The notes below the pieces were generated by a model. That model was not told where the DNA came from. It saw only the letters and a list, made by a program, of their open reading frames with translations, and searched no databases. DNA of 64,000 nt from assembly GCF_000153825.1 (NCBI RefSeq), contig NZ_DS022299.1, positions 1,700,869 to 1,764,868 on the forward strand. The letters are read 5' to 3'. A program made the position numbers and the translations under genes. Positions 30,187 through 40,085 of this stretch are shown one piece after another. The stretch comes from Synechococcus sp. RS9916. GTDB lineage: Bacteria > Cyanobacteriota > Cyanobacteriia > PCC-6307 > Cyanobiaceae. Position 1 is the stretch's first letter. Each line of letters starts with the position of its first letter.

Positions 30187-31413
30187 TTAGGCGCCCGCAG
30201 CCGGAAGGCGGCTTTCGAGCGGAATCCAACGGCGCTGTTCACTGCCGGTATAGATCTGCGAAGGGCGGAAAATCCTGTTGGCGCCGAGCTGTTCGCGCCA
30301 GTGGGCCAGCCAGCCAGCCACGCGGGAGATCGCAAACACCGGCGTGAACAGATCCCGAGGAATGCCCAGCTTGCGGTACACGAGCCCGGAATAGAAATCC
30401 ACATTCGGATAGATGCCCTTGGGACCGAGACGGGTTTCAGCCGCCTCTTCGAGGGCACGGGCCACGTCGTACAGATCGTCGTGGCCGAAGCGCTCGAACA
30501 TCTCCTCGGCGAGCGCCTGAAGGATCACTGCACGCGGATCTTTGACCTTGTATTCCCTGTGCCCGAAACCCATCACCTTGCGCTTGTTGGCAATGGCCTC
30601 ATCGAGGTAAGACGCAGCCTGATCAGGGGAACCGATCTCCTCCAACATCGCGAGCACATCCTCATTCGCCCCTCCATGCAGGGGGCCGGCCAGGGTGCCA
30701 ACAGCTGAAGCCACCACCGCGTACGGATCGGTCAGCGTGCTGGCGGTGACGCGTGCACTGAAGGTGCTCGCATTCAGGCTGTGCTCGGCATGGAGTATCA
30801 GACAGCGGTCAAAAATCCTGGCTGCAAAGGGATCAGGCTCCCGCTCGGTGAGCATGTAGAGGAAATTGGCGGAATAGGCCAGGTCATCCCGGGGCTGAAT
30901 CGGATCCTGACCTTTCCGGATCAGCTGGAACGCCGCCACCATCGTGGGGATTTTGGCGATCAGCCGCACCACTGCGGCATAGATGTATTTGGGGTCATCA
31001 ATCGCCCGGCGGGAATAGAACAACCCCAGAGATGCCGCACTGGACTGGAGGGCATCCATGGGATGGCCGGTGGCCGGGAAGCACTTCATCATGTCCCGCA
31101 CCCGGAAGCTCACCCGCCGGTGCATTTGCACCTCGTGCTCAAAGGCCTGGAGCTGCGCAGCCGTGGGCAGTTCGCCCCAGATCAGCAAATAGGCCGTTTC
31201 CAGGAATGTGCTTTCAGCCGCCAGCTCTTCGAGGGGGTAGCCGCGATACGACAAACGGCCCAACTGGCCATCGATATCGCAGATGGATGACTGGGTGGCA
31301 GGCACGCCATCCAAACCCGGACGGAACACAATGCCCGTGCGCTCGTGGCGGATCTCGTCTGCGGAAGCCTGTGCCACCCCCAACCTGCGTCGCTCAAGCA
31401 ACCTTATCGGCAC
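30187..31413 (-). CDS. gltA: Citrate synthase
   Basis: The enzyme condenses acetyl-CoA with oxaloacetate. In cyanobacteria it mainly feeds 2-oxoglutarate for nitrogen assimilation. The family match starts at FRPGLDGVPATQSSICDIDG and shows the catalytic histidines in LILHAEHSLNASTF and FGHREYKVKDPRA. The catalytic aspartate is in PNVDFYSGLVYRKLGIP. I place the start at the GTG at 31413, which gives 408 residues and begins 17 bases after the sixA stop. The open frame continues to 31560, but that part is sixA antiframe sequence, and a shorter start inside 31401-31340 is also possible. Confidence 0.93.
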   Translation of the reverse strand: MPIRLLERRRLGVAQASADEIRHERTGIVFRPGLDGVPATQSSICDIDGQLGRLSYRGYPLEELAAESTFLETAYLLIWGELPTAAQLQAFEHEVQMHRRVSFRVRDMMKCFPATGHPMDALQSSAASLGLFYSRRAIDDPKYIYAAVVRLIAKIPTMVAAFQLIRKGQDPIQPRDDLAYSANFLYMLTEREPDPFAARIFDRCLILHAEHSLNASTFSARVTASTLTDPYAVVASAVGTLAGPLHGGANEDVLAMLEEIGSPDQAASYLDEAIANKRKVMGFGHREYKVKDPRAVILQALAEEMFERFGHDDLYDVARALEEAAETRLGPKGIYPNVDFYSGLVYRKLGIPRDLFTPVFAISRVAGWLAHWREQLGANRIFRPSQIYTGSEQRRWIPLESRLPAAGA

Positions 31414-31429
31414 CGTGCGACGCCCGCCT

Positions 31430-31945
31430 TCACCCCTGCAGCGCACCAGGCCGCAGCAGCAACTCAAGTCGGGCTGCCCCCCTCCAGGTTGCAGCGTCCG
31501 CTGGCAACTGGAGATGCAACCAACCCGCCTTACGCAAGCGCAGCGCCCCAGCAGGTGCACCGATCAAGACAGCCGCCAGGGAACTGAGATCCGGTTCATG
31601 ACCGACCAAAAGAACACTGCGCTCTTGGAAGGGGAACAGGGCCTGAGGATCCCCGCCTGGAACGAGCCAATCCGACACTTCTGGGAGCGGGGCCAGGCCA
31701 GCCCGGTGGGCCAGCCACGCGGTCTCAAGCGCGCGGACGTAGGGACTGCTAATCAGCCGTTCTGCCCGAACCCCGAGCTGGGCCAGATGGTTGACCACAG
31801 CTGCTGTGCGCTGCCTCCCCCGCAGCGTGAGCGAACGATCGGGGTGATCCAGACCATCCATGCGCTCCTGGGCGATGCCATGGCGGAACAGAAACAGATC
31901 AACCCAGGTTGAGGAGCACACGCAGGCGCAGGGTGTCACTGCCAT
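31430..31945 (-). CDS. sixA: Phosphohistidine phosphatase SixA-like
   Basis: This histidine-phosphatase family protein has the phospho-acceptor RHG in LFLFRHGIAQERMDG, then the SixA-type PDRSLTLRGRQRTAAV. A second His is in LLVGHEPDLSSLAAVL. SixA enzymes remove phosphate from phosphohistidine proteins. The start is uncertain: ATG at 31945 (given) or GTG at 31921, both overlapping the 3' end of the DUF3352 gene. The overlap suggests coupled translation. The length of about 163-171 residues fits the family. Confidence 0.85.
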   Translation of the reverse strand: MAVTPCACVCSSTWVDLFLFRHGIAQERMDGLDHPDRSLTLRGRQRTAAVVNHLAQLGVRAERLISSPYVRALETAWLAHRAGLAPLPEVSDWLVPGGDPQALFPFQERSVLLVGHEPDLSSLAAVLIGAPAGALRLRKAGWLHLQLPADAATWRGAARLELLLRPGALQG

Positions 31946-33542
31946 CAGGCTGTTCACGACCCGTGGCGTTGTCAGATGACGATGCCGGTCCGACAGCCAG
32001 CGCCAGGCCCTGAACCGGTTCGAGCAGAGACCGACCCGCCACGGTTTGCACAAACGCCCAAGGCCGCCACTCCCGCAGCTGCACGCGACTGAGTGGGGCG
32101 GCCAGCGCCAGCTGCTGTGGGAGTCGGGTCTCCCGATCCGCCAGGGCGGTCAGCTGCTGGAGCCTTGGTTGCAGCGCTTTCTCGTCGCGGCGCTGTTGCA
32201 AGGCATCCAGGCTGCCACCCCACCACTCCTGGTTGCCATCCTTGGCCAGGGCCACCGCCAACTGAGCCTGGAGCGAATCGGTGCCATGGCTGCGTTTGCG
32301 CTGGAGCTTGGTCCAGACCGTGAGTGGACCTCGATCGGCCTCCAGCGACGACGCGGCGAGACCCTGTTGCTGCAAGGCCGCATCAACAGCTTCCGAGCCG
32401 GGGTGACCAGCCCGGGTACCCAGCAACCAGCCCTGAGACTGTTGTTCCCACAACAGAGGGCCATCGGTGCGGGTGGTGATCGCATCCACAGCAGGTGCAG
32501 AGAGAGCCTTCAGCTGCGCCAGAACAACGGGACCAAGCCATTGCGCCAGCGGGTCGTCACTCTCAGGCTGCAACAGCGCTGACGGGTTGTTGAGCAGGGC
32601 CAACGCCTGGGCATCACCGCCGGCTCCGCTCAACAAAGCCTCCCCTGCAGCTGCTGCACCACCTGAGGAGCCAGCGGAGACAACAGGAGCACGAAAGCGC
32701 AACATGCCATCCACGCTCAGATCAGCCCCCTGCAACCCGAGGGCCGCCACCAGACCTTCCAAGTCGGGATGCTGCACCAGCTCAGCAGGCATCCCCAGCC
32801 ACGTGCTGAGAGCCTGCGGTGAAGCCGTCACGACGGCGACCCCTTCACCCAATTGATTGAGGCGTTGCTTCAGATCCTCATCCCCGAGCTGATGCATTGC
32901 ATCGAGCTGGGAGACATCGAGGGCCTGCTCGAGCACCCCCCGGCCGGATGCCAACAGCAACAGGTCGTCGTCGATCAGAGCTGTGGCGAGGGGCTGGGGG
33001 TCCCTGCCCAACAGCGCACCACGGCCACTGATCACCCCCATGCCGCGATACCGGCTGATCTGCAGATCCGTTCCAGCCAGGCTGCGGGTCTGCCAGAAGC
33101 GCTGCAGGAAGCGTTTGGCACCATCCTGATCACGGCTGGAAAGGGCCAGCACCCAGCCAAGACGGCCTTCCCCTGGCGCTGGATCCAGCAGCGAGAGGCT
33201 CACCTGAGGGCCGATCCAATCGGCCAATTCATCACTGAACTCAAGACCCGCCAAAGCGAAGGCACCATCCCGCAACTGCTGAACGGCATCCCGCGCATCC
33301 CGGCGTTGCTTCGCAGGTGCGACAGCCTGGGCGTAGGCGGGAAGACGCCCTGGATCGACGAGCCAATGCAGGCTGAGGGCCGACTGACGGGGAACGAAAC
33401 GGGCTGCCCGCGGGAGCTCGAGGGGCTGCTGCGCGAGTCGCAGCGGACTCTGCTGCGCCATCGCCCACCACAAGCCAGCAGCAGCGGTAAGCATCACCAC
33501 CACTGAAGCAGCAACTGCGAGAAAAAAGGAGCGGGCCTTCAT
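31899..33542 (-). CDS. DUF3352 protein with N-terminal membrane anchor
   Basis: The 547-residue protein begins with a membrane anchor or uncleaved signal (residues about 6-28, FFLAVAASVVVMLTAAAGLW). A long exported domain follows, rich in Leu, Ala and Gln. Segments such as FVPRQSALSLHWLVDPGRLP and ELADWIGPQVSLSLLDPAPG fit the cyanobacterial DUF3352 family. Its role is unknown. It is the first gene of the minus-strand run leading to gltA and the NDH-1 genes, and it is divergent from the rhodanese gene with 77 bases between them. Confidence 0.85.
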   Translation of the reverse strand: MKARSFFLAVAASVVVMLTAAAGLWWAMAQQSPLRLAQQPLELPRAARFVPRQSALSLHWLVDPGRLPAYAQAVAPAKQRRDARDAVQQLRDGAFALAGLEFSDELADWIGPQVSLSLLDPAPGEGRLGWVLALSSRDQDGAKRFLQRFWQTRSLAGTDLQISRYRGMGVISGRGALLGRDPQPLATALIDDDLLLLASGRGVLEQALDVSQLDAMHQLGDEDLKQRLNQLGEGVAVVTASPQALSTWLGMPAELVQHPDLEGLVAALGLQGADLSVDGMLRFRAPVVSAGSSGGAAAAGEALLSGAGGDAQALALLNNPSALLQPESDDPLAQWLGPVVLAQLKALSAPAVDAITTRTDGPLLWEQQSQGWLLGTRAGHPGSEAVDAALQQQGLAASSLEADRGPLTVWTKLQRKRSHGTDSLQAQLAVALAKDGNQEWWGGSLDALQQRRDEKALQPRLQQLTALADRETRLPQQLALAAPLSRVQLREWRPWAFVQTVAGRSLLEPVQGLALAVGPASSSDNATGREQPDGSDTLRLRVLLNLG

Positions 33543-33619
33543 GGGCCGGCGATCAGGTCACTTGACGACATCTTTATCCATCTGCGGGTGGATGCCAGGG
33601 GTGGCTTCAGAATTCCGCC

Positions 33620-33982
33620 ATGCCTGATACCTCTCCCGACGGCCTGCCCAGGCCCCTCTCCGCCAAGGAGCTGCAGCGACTTCTGAACGACACGCCGCGC
33701 CCCAGGATCGTGGATGTGAGGGAACAGCAAGAGTTGGTCATCGCTCCTTTCCCTGGCCCCGTGGAGCATTTACCCCTCAGTGCTGCCGAGCAATGGATGG
33801 AGGGACTGCCTGAACAATTCGAGATTGACCAACCCGTGGTGGTGCTTTGCCACGCCGGCGTCCGCAGCTGGCAATTCGGTTGCTGGCTCCTCGCGCAACG
33901 GCCAGAGCTCAGCGTCTGGAACCTTGAGGGGGGCATCGATGCCTGGAGTGTGCAGGTCGATCCCAGTGTTCCGCGGTACTGA
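33620..33982 (+). CDS. Rhodanese domain protein
   Basis: The 120-residue protein is a single rhodanese domain. It has PRIVDVREQQELVIAPFPG near 28-46 and the active-site loop VVVLCHAGVRSWQFG near 73-87, where the Cys would carry persulfide. The final WNLEGGIDAW is also typical. Such stand-alone rhodaneses transfer sulfur or bind targets, and the partner is unknown. It is followed 38 bases later by hrcA. Confidence 0.93.
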   Translation: MPDTSPDGLPRPLSAKELQRLLNDTPRPRIVDVREQQELVIAPFPGPVEHLPLSAAEQWMEGLPEQFEIDQPVVVLCHAGVRSWQFGCWLLAQRPELSVWNLEGGIDAWSVQVDPSVPRY

Positions 33983-34020
33983 GCAAACCCCCGTACGATC
34001 GCGCTGGTGACACCAACGCC

Positions 34021-35019
34021 GTGGATTCCCTGCCCAGCCGACAACAGGAGGTGCTGCGGGCGACGGTTCATCACTACGTGGACACGATCGAGCCAGTGGG
34101 CAGCCGCACCCTGGTGAAACGGTTCGGGCTGCAGGCCAGCTCCGCCACCGTGCGTTCGGCAATGGGGGCCCTGGAGCAGCGAGGCCTGCTGACCCAGCCA
34201 CACACCTCCGCGGGCCGCGTGCCCAGTGCAAAGGGATACAGGCACTACGTGGATTGCCTGCTCCCTCAACCGGGGGCAGCCGCTCAGTATCTCGAGCAGG
34301 AGCTAACCCAACTCAGCCTGCGGTGGGCCGCCCTCGACGACCTGCTGCAACAGATGACCCGCAGGCTCACCGATTTCACCGGTCTGATGAGCCTGATCAC
34401 CCATCCGAGCCGCCGGCAACCGGCCCTGGAGGCCATTCGGCTGGTGCGCAGTGACGATCGTCTGCTGGTGATGCTGGTGGAGAACTCCAGCCAAGCCCAC
34501 CACCTCAATCTGCGGCTTCCACACGGCAGCGAGGGGCAAATCGAGGCGATGGAGGCATGGACGCGACGCCAACTGGCGCAGAACGGCAACGGTGGGCTCG
34601 ACTGGCAAGCCCTACCCAGGGAACTGCAGGCCTGCGGCCGTCCTTTGCGTGATGCCATCAACAGCCACCAGCAGCGGCAAACACCCCAGGAAGCGACGGC
34701 CCTATTCCATGGCGTGTCACGGCTGATCGCTGAGCCGGAATTCAGCCAGAGCGCACGTGTCCGCCCGCTGCTGGAACTGATGGATGAGCAACCAACCGCC
34801 CTGGTGCCGGCAGACGGCTCCCCCAGCAGTGGGGTGTGGATCGGCGAGGAGCACCCCCAAACGGAGCTGCACCACTGCTCCGTGGTGCAGGCGACGTACC
34901 GAAGCGGGGGCGAAGGCATCGGCCAGGTGGCCCTGGTGGGCCCGATGCGCATGGCCTATGCAACGGCCCTGGCTGCGGTCCAATCGGTGGCCCGCACCCT
35001 CGAGCGTTTACTGGCCTGA
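34021..35019 (+). CDS. hrcA: Heat-inducible transcription repressor HrcA
   Basis: HrcA represses groE and dnaK class genes by binding the CIRCE inverted repeat. The 332-residue protein has the N-terminal winged helix (SRQQEVLRATVHHYVDTIEP, then ASSATVRSAMGALEQRGLLT and PHTSAGRVPSAKGYRHYVD). The C-terminal domain includes GEGIGQVALVGPMRMAYATA, the family signature. The start is the GTG at 34021. No CIRCE-like element (TTAGCACTC with its inverted partner) is evident next to it, so autoregulation through CIRCE is not supported here. Confidence 0.95.
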   Translation: MDSLPSRQQEVLRATVHHYVDTIEPVGSRTLVKRFGLQASSATVRSAMGALEQRGLLTQPHTSAGRVPSAKGYRHYVDCLLPQPGAAAQYLEQELTQLSLRWAALDDLLQQMTRRLTDFTGLMSLITHPSRRQPALEAIRLVRSDDRLLVMLVENSSQAHHLNLRLPHGSEGQIEAMEAWTRRQLAQNGNGGLDWQALPRELQACGRPLRDAINSHQQRQTPQEATALFHGVSRLIAEPEFSQSARVRPLLELMDEQPTALVPADGSPSSGVWIGEEHPQTELHHCSVVQATYRSGGEGIGQVALVGPMRMAYATALAAVQSVARTLERLLA

Positions 35020-35040
35020 AGCCGCAGGGGAAGGGACGCC

Positions 35041-36297
35041 TCAGCCCCCCAACGCACTGCCGAGCTTCTCAGCCACCGTGTTGACATCCTTGTCGCCGCG
35101 GCCACTGCAGTTGATCACCACTTCAGTGCCATCGGGAAGTGTGGGGCAAAGGGTCTCCAACCAGGCGAACGCATGGGCGGTTTCCAGGGCCGGAATGATG
35201 CCCTCGAGCTGACTCACCAGTTGCAGGGCTGCGAGTGCTTCCGCATCAGTCACCGCCCCATATTCCGCACGACCGATCTCGCGCAGGTAGCTGTGCTCTG
35301 GGCCAACGCCGGGATAGTCGAGGCCCGCACTAATGGAGTGCGCCTCTTGAATCTGGCCGTCTTTGTCTTGCAGGAGGAGGCTCATCGCACCGTGCAGCAC
35401 GCCAGCACGCCCTTCCGTCATGGTGGCGGCATGGCGACCGGTCTCAACCCCATCGCCTGCTGCCTCAACGCCGATCAGGCGCACGTCAGGGCAGGTCACA
35501 AACTCATGGAACAGGCCCATGGCGTTGGAACCACCACCAACACAAGCCAGGAGGACATCCGGTAGGCGACCGAAGGCCTCACTGCATTGCTGGCGCGTTT
35601 CTCTGCCGATCACCGCATGGAAATCGCGGACCAACATCGGATAGGGGTGGGGTCCCGCAACGGAACCAAGGATGTAGTGGGTCGTTTCCACATTGGTCAC
35701 CCAGTCGCGGATCGCTTCGCTGGTGGCGTCTTTCAAGGTGGCGGTGCCAGCCGTCACCGGTTGCACGGTGGCACCGAGCAAGCGCATGCGGAAGACGTTG
35801 AGGGCCTGACGGCGCATGTCTTCAGCGCCCATGTAGATGACGCACTCCAAGCCGAAGCGCGCACACACGGTGGCGGTGGCCACGCCGTGCTGACCCGCTC
35901 CGGTCTCGGCAATGATCCGCTTTTTGCCCATGCGCAGGGCCAATAGCGCTTGGCCAAGGGCGTTGTTGATCTTGTGGGCGCCGGTGTGATTGAGGTCCTC
36001 CCGCTTGAGCCAGATGCGGGGGCCGCCGTCAGCGCGGCGGTAATGGGCCGTCAATCGCTCCGCCTCATAGAGCGGTGTCGCACGCCCCACATAGGACCGG
36101 AGCAACCGGTCGAGCTCTGATGTGAAGGCAGGATCACTCCAGGCTTGGGCCGCCGCTTGTTCCAGCTCGGCAAGCGCCGGCATCAGGGTTTCGGGCACGT
36201 ATTGCCCCCCAAAGCGACCGAACCGGCCCGAAGCGGCAGGCCGTGAACTCACGGCCAGATCCTGAGCGGTGGGCTTAGGGGGCAGGGTGCTGGTCAC
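35041..36297 (-). CDS. trpB: Tryptophan synthase beta chain
   Basis: TrpB condenses indole with serine to give tryptophan, using pyridoxal phosphate. The 418-residue protein has the PLP lysine in [19 protein letters not shown] near 105, [20 protein letters not shown] after it and the phosphate-binding [15 protein letters not shown] near 255. The N-terminus (about 20 residues, before [19 protein letters not shown]) is slightly longer than in Escherichia coli. No other trp gene is adjacent, which is normal in cyanobacteria. Confidence 0.97.
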   Translation of the reverse strand: MTSTLPPKPTAQDLAVSSRPAASGRFGRFGGQYVPETLMPALAELEQAAAQAWSDPAFTSELDRLLRSYVGRATPLYEAERLTAHYRRADGGPRIWLKREDLNHTGAHKINNALGQALLALRMGKKRIIAETGAGQHGVATATVCARFGLECVIYMGAEDMRRQALNVFRMRLLGATVQPVTAGTATLKDATSEAIRDWVTNVETTHYILGSVAGPHPYPMLVRDFHAVIGRETRQQCSEAFGRLPDVLLACVGGGSNAMGLFHEFVTCPDVRLIGVEAAGDGVETGRHAATMTEGRAGVLHGAMSLLLQDKDGQIQEAHSISAGLDYPGVGPEHSYLREIGRAEYGAVTDAEALAALQLVSQLEGIIPALETAHAFAWLETLCPTLPDGTEVVINCSGRGDKDVNTVAEKLGSALGG

Positions 36298-36336
36298 AGA
36301 GCGTCTGACCGCGCGTGCGGCCGCTGAAGCGTTGAC

Positions 36337-37296
36337 TCAGCGTAAGCAGGCGATCACACGATGCCGAGGATCACAAGCACTGACCTGCAGTGCATGGAAA
36401 CCCGCATCCCTGAGAGCGGCTTCCATATCCAAGGCGAAATATTGCTCGATATAGGGCTCTGTGCTCTTCAGCAACGTGGCCACTGGTGCTGGCAACCGCT
36501 GCAAAACCGACGACGCCGGATCTTGATCCACCATCACCAGCGCTCCACCGGGACGCAACACACGAAACGCCTCAGCCAGGACATCCCGGGTTGCAGCCTG
36601 AGGCAGCTCATGACAGACGAACTGCACGCTGATTAAGTCGACGGAACCCTTCGGCAGGCCGGTGTGTTCCGCCGCTCCATGGCGCCACTCCGCCACGGCC
36701 CCGTTCCGGTCACGAACCCGTGCCACCGCCAACATTTCAGGAGACAGATCAAGGCCCATGACGCTGGGCGAGGCCTCCCCCTGACGTTCCGCCCGTTGGC
36801 GCAACCACTCCGCCAGGGCTTGCGTGCTCACCCCAACAGAACAGCCAAGATCCAGCACCTGGTGCAACGGGCCAGTGAGGAGGGGCTCGACAGCCGCGTG
36901 GATTGCGTCCCGTAGCCGCTTCTGAGCTTGATCTGGGGAAAGATCCTCGTCGGGCCAGATCCGCAGAGCCATGGCATCCGTGGCCTGCTCAGCTTCAGCG
37001 GCAGCCTGCCAGCAGAGATTGCCTTGCTCATAGGCATGAAACCGCGCGACGTAGTACTCCGGAGTTTCGACCTCAGCAGTTGTGCTTTGGGCCAGCAGGG
37101 GAGCTGCAGCCGCCTGCAATTCCGCCCGTCGCTGGCGCCAGGGGATGCCGTTCCGTTCTGCCGTGCGAATAATCAACTGCCGCGCCTGAAAAAACAACGG
37201 CCGGCGCAGAATGCCAATCCGGATCAGTCGTTCGATCCAACGACCCAAACCCTGGCTGGAGTCAGCCCAACCAGGTGCAGCGGTGGGAGCAGTCAT
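36337..37296 (-). CDS. SAM-dependent methyltransferase, class I
   Basis: The 319-residue protein contains a Rossmann-type methyltransferase domain. VLDLGCSVGVSTQALAEWL near 145 is the SAM loop, VMGLDLSPEMLAVARVRDRN follows, and RVLRPGGALVMVDQDP marks the post-motif strand. The N-terminal 120 residues are helical and do not suggest a substrate. Start ATG at 37296 (MTAPTAAPGWADSS) was chosen because the longer frame to 37365 would cross the divergent SUI1 gene. I cannot name the substrate. Confidence 0.85.
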   Translation of the reverse strand: MTAPTAAPGWADSSQGLGRWIERLIRIGILRRPLFFQARQLIIRTAERNGIPWRQRRAELQAAAAPLLAQSTTAEVETPEYYVARFHAYEQGNLCWQAAAEAEQATDAMALRIWPDEDLSPDQAQKRLRDAIHAAVEPLLTGPLHQVLDLGCSVGVSTQALAEWLRQRAERQGEASPSVMGLDLSPEMLAVARVRDRNGAVAEWRHGAAEHTGLPKGSVDLISVQFVCHELPQAATRDVLAEAFRVLRPGGALVMVDQDPASSVLQRLPAPVATLLKSTEPYIEQYFALDMEAALRDAGFHALQVSACDPRHRVIACLR

Positions 37297-37344
37297 CAGC
37301 GAGGCGACGGAGAACGGCAGGATGGAGTGGATTGCGGGTGAGCA

Positions 37345-37671
37345 ATGCCGAAAGGAGGCTGGCAAGAATTCAGCAGCGCTGACAGTCTGCAGCGCCCAAG
37401 CGGCCCAGCATCAGCCCCCACGCCCAAGGCGCAGCAAATGGTGCGGGTGCAACCCACCCGCGGAGGACGCGGTGGCAAAACAGTCACCGTGATCCGCGGA
37501 CTGGAACTGGACGCTGCCGGCTTCAAGGCCCTGCTCAAAAAACTCAAGAGCCGTATCGGCAGCGGTGGTACCGCCAAGGACGGTGTGGTGGAACTCCAGG
37601 GGGACCAGGTGGATCTCACCCTGGAGCTGCTTGCCAAGGAGGGCTATCGCCCCAAACGCGCGGGCGGCTGA
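37345..37671 (+). CDS. SUI1/YciH family translation factor
   Basis: The 108-residue protein is a SUI1 (eIF1-like) domain. The fold is shown by [20 protein letters not shown] near 35-54, [19 protein letters not shown] and [20 protein letters not shown]. Bacterial YciH proteins can influence start-codon fidelity or act in stress, but the role in cyanobacteria is not settled. It begins 49 bases from the divergent methyltransferase start and is followed by cysC. Confidence 0.9.
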   Translation: MPKGGWQEFSSADSLQRPSGPASAPTPKAQQMVRVQPTRGGRGGKTVTVIRGLELDAAGFKALLKKLKSRIGSGGTAKDGVVELQGDQVDLTLELLAKEGYRPKRAGG

Positions 37672-37717
37672 CGCAACGGAGTGGGAGACAATGGCGCGAC
37701 GAGAACGCCGACACCCC

Positions 37718-38365
37718 ATGACCGCCTCCCCCACTTACGGCCAGCTCACCAACCAGGGCGCTTCCACCAACATCGCCTGGCACCACGCCTCAGTCGATCG
37801 GGCTGCCCGGGCGGATCAGCGCGGTCATCGCAGCGCCATCCTCTGGTTCACCGGCCTCAGCGGCGCCGGCAAAAGCACCCTGGCCAATGCCGTAAACCAG
37901 GCCTTGTTTGAGCGAGGACTGGCCACCTACGTGCTGGATGGCGACAACGTTCGCCACGGCCTCTGCAAAGACCTGGGGTTTTCCGACGCTGACCGGGAGG
38001 AAAACATTCGCCGCATCGGCGAAGTGGCGAAGCTGTTCCTCGACTCCGGTGTGATCGTGCTTACCGCCTTCGTCTCTCCCTTCCGTGCCGACCGCGACAA
38101 AGCTCGTGCCCTGGTGGACGACGGCGACTTCATCGAAGTGTTCTGCTCTGCCGATCTGGGGGTCTGTGAGGAACGCGACACCAAAGGGCTCTATGCCAAG
38201 GCGCGGGCCGGCGAAATCAAGGAGTTCACCGGCATCTCCAGCCCTTATGAAGCCCCCGAATCCCCCGAGCTGTCGGTCGATACCGGTGCGGCGGCTCTGG
38301 ACGCTTGCGTTGAACAGGTGGTGAACGCCCTGATCGAACGCGGCGTCATTCCGGCTCAGTCCTGA
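37718..38365 (+). CDS. cysC: Adenylylsulfate kinase
   Basis: CysC phosphorylates APS to PAPS in sulfate assimilation. The 215-residue protein shows the P-loop [10 protein letters not shown] near 48, [20 protein letters not shown] near 75-95 and [17 protein letters not shown] near 170. The ATG at 37718 gives a family-like N-terminus ([19 protein letters not shown]). An in-frame ATG at 37691 is also possible. Its 3' end overlaps the convergent permease gene by 20 bases. Confidence 0.95.
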   Translation: MTASPTYGQLTNQGASTNIAWHHASVDRAARADQRGHRSAILWFTGLSGAGKSTLANAVNQALFERGLATYVLDGDNVRHGLCKDLGFSDADREENIRRIGEVAKLFLDSGVIVLTAFVSPFRADRDKARALVDDGDFIEVFCSADLGVCEERDTKGLYAKARAGEIKEFTGISSPYEAPESPELSVDTGAAALDACVEQVVNALIERGVIPAQS

Positions 38366-39398
38366 AGGATTCCCGCCAGGCATCCACAAAGGTCTTGGTG
38401 CAGCTCGCCACCGGCACCGCCAGCAGCAATCCCAGCAACGAACCAAAACCGAACAGATCACCTGCCCTAGCCCCCAAGGGCAGAACGATCAACAACCAGG
38501 CGGGTTGCAGACCCAACAAATTTCCCATCAGGTGAGGCTGAATCACCTGATCCACGATTTGGCCCACAAGAATGGCGGCCACAAGGATTTCGAGGCCGGT
38601 GCTCGGATCTTGCACCGCCAGTAGCGCGCTGACGGCCACGATCGTGAGCGCACTGGCGTAGGGGAGCAAGGTGGTGAAGCCGATCAACACCGCGAACAAC
38701 ACGCCGTAGGGAATCCCCAACACCGTGAACACCACCATCTGACCCAAGCTGAGGATCAGGGCTAGCAGCACCTGTCCAGCGAAGTATCCACGGAAGGTGC
38801 GCGTGATCGTGGAGACCACCAGATTCCGCCAAGAGTCGGGCAGCCAACGGGCGAGGCCGGCGGTGATTGACTCGCCCCCCAGCAGAAAGAACACCGCCAG
38901 CACCAGCACGATCACGATGTTGATCGTGGTGCCGAGGGTCGCACCAAGAATGCCGAGCAGGCGCTGGCTCAATTGACTGGCCACCTGGCTGATGCGGGTG
39001 AGGAGATCACTGCTGAGATCACCAAAATCACTGGGCAGCCCCCGCTGCAACGCCCATTCCTGCACCCGATTGATCCACCCCTCGGCCGCTTCAAGCCAGC
39101 TGGGCAAGGCATTGATCAGCTGCACCAGCTGATCAATCAACAGCGGAACCAAGGTGAAGCCAGCGAGAACCAAGGTCCCCACGGTGAGCAGCGCCACCAC
39201 CAAAATCGCCAACCAACGGGGAAGACCACGACGCGTCAGCCACCGCCTGGGAATGTCCAGCAGGAAGGCGATCAGGGCTGACGTGAGGAACAGGCCGGGG
39301 AAGGGGGCCAGAGGCAGCAACAGCTGCCGGCAGACGTAGAGATTGAGGGTGAAGAGTGGCAGGGCCAATGCCCAACGCAGCCAGATGGGCCAGGCCAT
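38346..39398 (-). CDS. AI-2E family (PerM-like) membrane transporter
   Basis: The 350-residue protein has about eight helices in the AI-2E/PerM pattern. Two pairs of N-terminal helices are followed by an amphipathic central region ([20 protein letters not shown] through [19 protein letters not shown]). The C-terminal block includes [20 protein letters not shown] and [18 protein letters not shown]. Substrates of cyanobacterial members are unknown; some relatives export small molecules or act as ion antiporters. Naming it a quorum-signal exporter would go beyond the evidence. Confidence 0.88.
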   Translation of the reverse strand: MAWPIWLRWALALPLFTLNLYVCRQLLLPLAPFPGLFLTSALIAFLLDIPRRWLTRRGLPRWLAILVVALLTVGTLVLAGFTLVPLLIDQLVQLINALPSWLEAAEGWINRVQEWALQRGLPSDFGDLSSDLLTRISQVASQLSQRLLGILGATLGTTINIVIVLVLAVFFLLGGESITAGLARWLPDSWRNLVVSTITRTFRGYFAGQVLLALILSLGQMVVFTVLGIPYGVLFAVLIGFTTLLPYASALTIVAVSALLAVQDPSTGLEILVAAILVGQIVDQVIQPHLMGNLLGLQPAWLLIVLPLGARAGDLFGFGSLLGLLLAVPVASCTKTFVDAWRESFRTEPE

Positions 39399-39460
39399 GG
39401 AACCATGAAGAGTGACTCCATTGTGGGGAGCTTTTCAAGGCACCAGCCGGCAGGCTGCGA

Positions 39461-40054
39461 TCAGCGCCCCGGCATGCGCTCCAGATAGGCAGTGGCGCCA
39501 AGATCCACCAGCCGCGCGTCCTTGGCCACGACCGTGTCGTGCAGGGTCTGGCGATAGGCCTCCAACCGTGCCGCCAGAGACGCATCCGCCACCGCCAGGA
39601 TCTGGGCAGCCAGCAGACCGGCATTGAGTCCACCCCCAATCGCCACCGTGGCCACAGGGATGCCACCAGGCATCTGCACGATGGAATGCAGTGAATCCAC
39701 CCCGGACAGTGCCCGACTCTTCACCGGCACCCCGATCACGGGCAGGGTGGTGAGGGAGGCGACCATGCCGGGGAGATGGGCCGCACCACCAGCGCCCGCC
39801 ACGATCACACCAAAGCCCTGATCGCGGGCCTGCTGGGCGAAGGCCACCATCTCAAGCGGAGTGCGATGGGCGGAGAGCACCCGCACCTCCACCGCCACCC
39901 CAAGATCCTGCAGGGCCTGCACCGCCGGGTGCATGGTGGGCAGGTCGGAATCGCTGCCCATAATCACCGCCACCCTGGGCTGATGCGATGGCGTGGATGC
40001 GGGGGATGCGGTCACGGCTCTGACAGGGCGAAGGCGAACTGGCGAGACTGACAT
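39461..40054 (-). CDS. purE: N5-carboxyaminoimidazole ribonucleotide mutase PurE
   Basis: PurE catalyses the carboxylate shift that forms CAIR in purine synthesis. The domain starts near residue 28 with VAVIMGSDSDLPTMHPAV. It continues with VRVLSAHRTPLEMVAFAQQA (catalytic His) and GVPVKSRALSGVDSLHSIVQ, then MPGGIPVATVAIGG. The ATG at 40054 is given, but a GTG at 40015 would give a more usual short N-terminus. It is divergent from nagA, with 31 bases between the starts. Confidence 0.95.
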   Translation of the reverse strand: MSVSPVRLRPVRAVTASPASTPSHQPRVAVIMGSDSDLPTMHPAVQALQDLGVAVEVRVLSAHRTPLEMVAFAQQARDQGFGVIVAGAGGAAHLPGMVASLTTLPVIGVPVKSRALSGVDSLHSIVQMPGGIPVATVAIGGGLNAGLLAAQILAVADASLAARLEAYRQTLHDTVVAKDARLVDLGATAYLERMPGR

Positions 40055-40085
40055 CGTCCCGCACCGACTCGACCGGTCACCTGCC

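Noticed and set aside
33983-34020. CIRCE operator before hrcA
   Set aside because: The 38-base gap has no TTAGCACTC/GAGTGCTAA inverted repeat.
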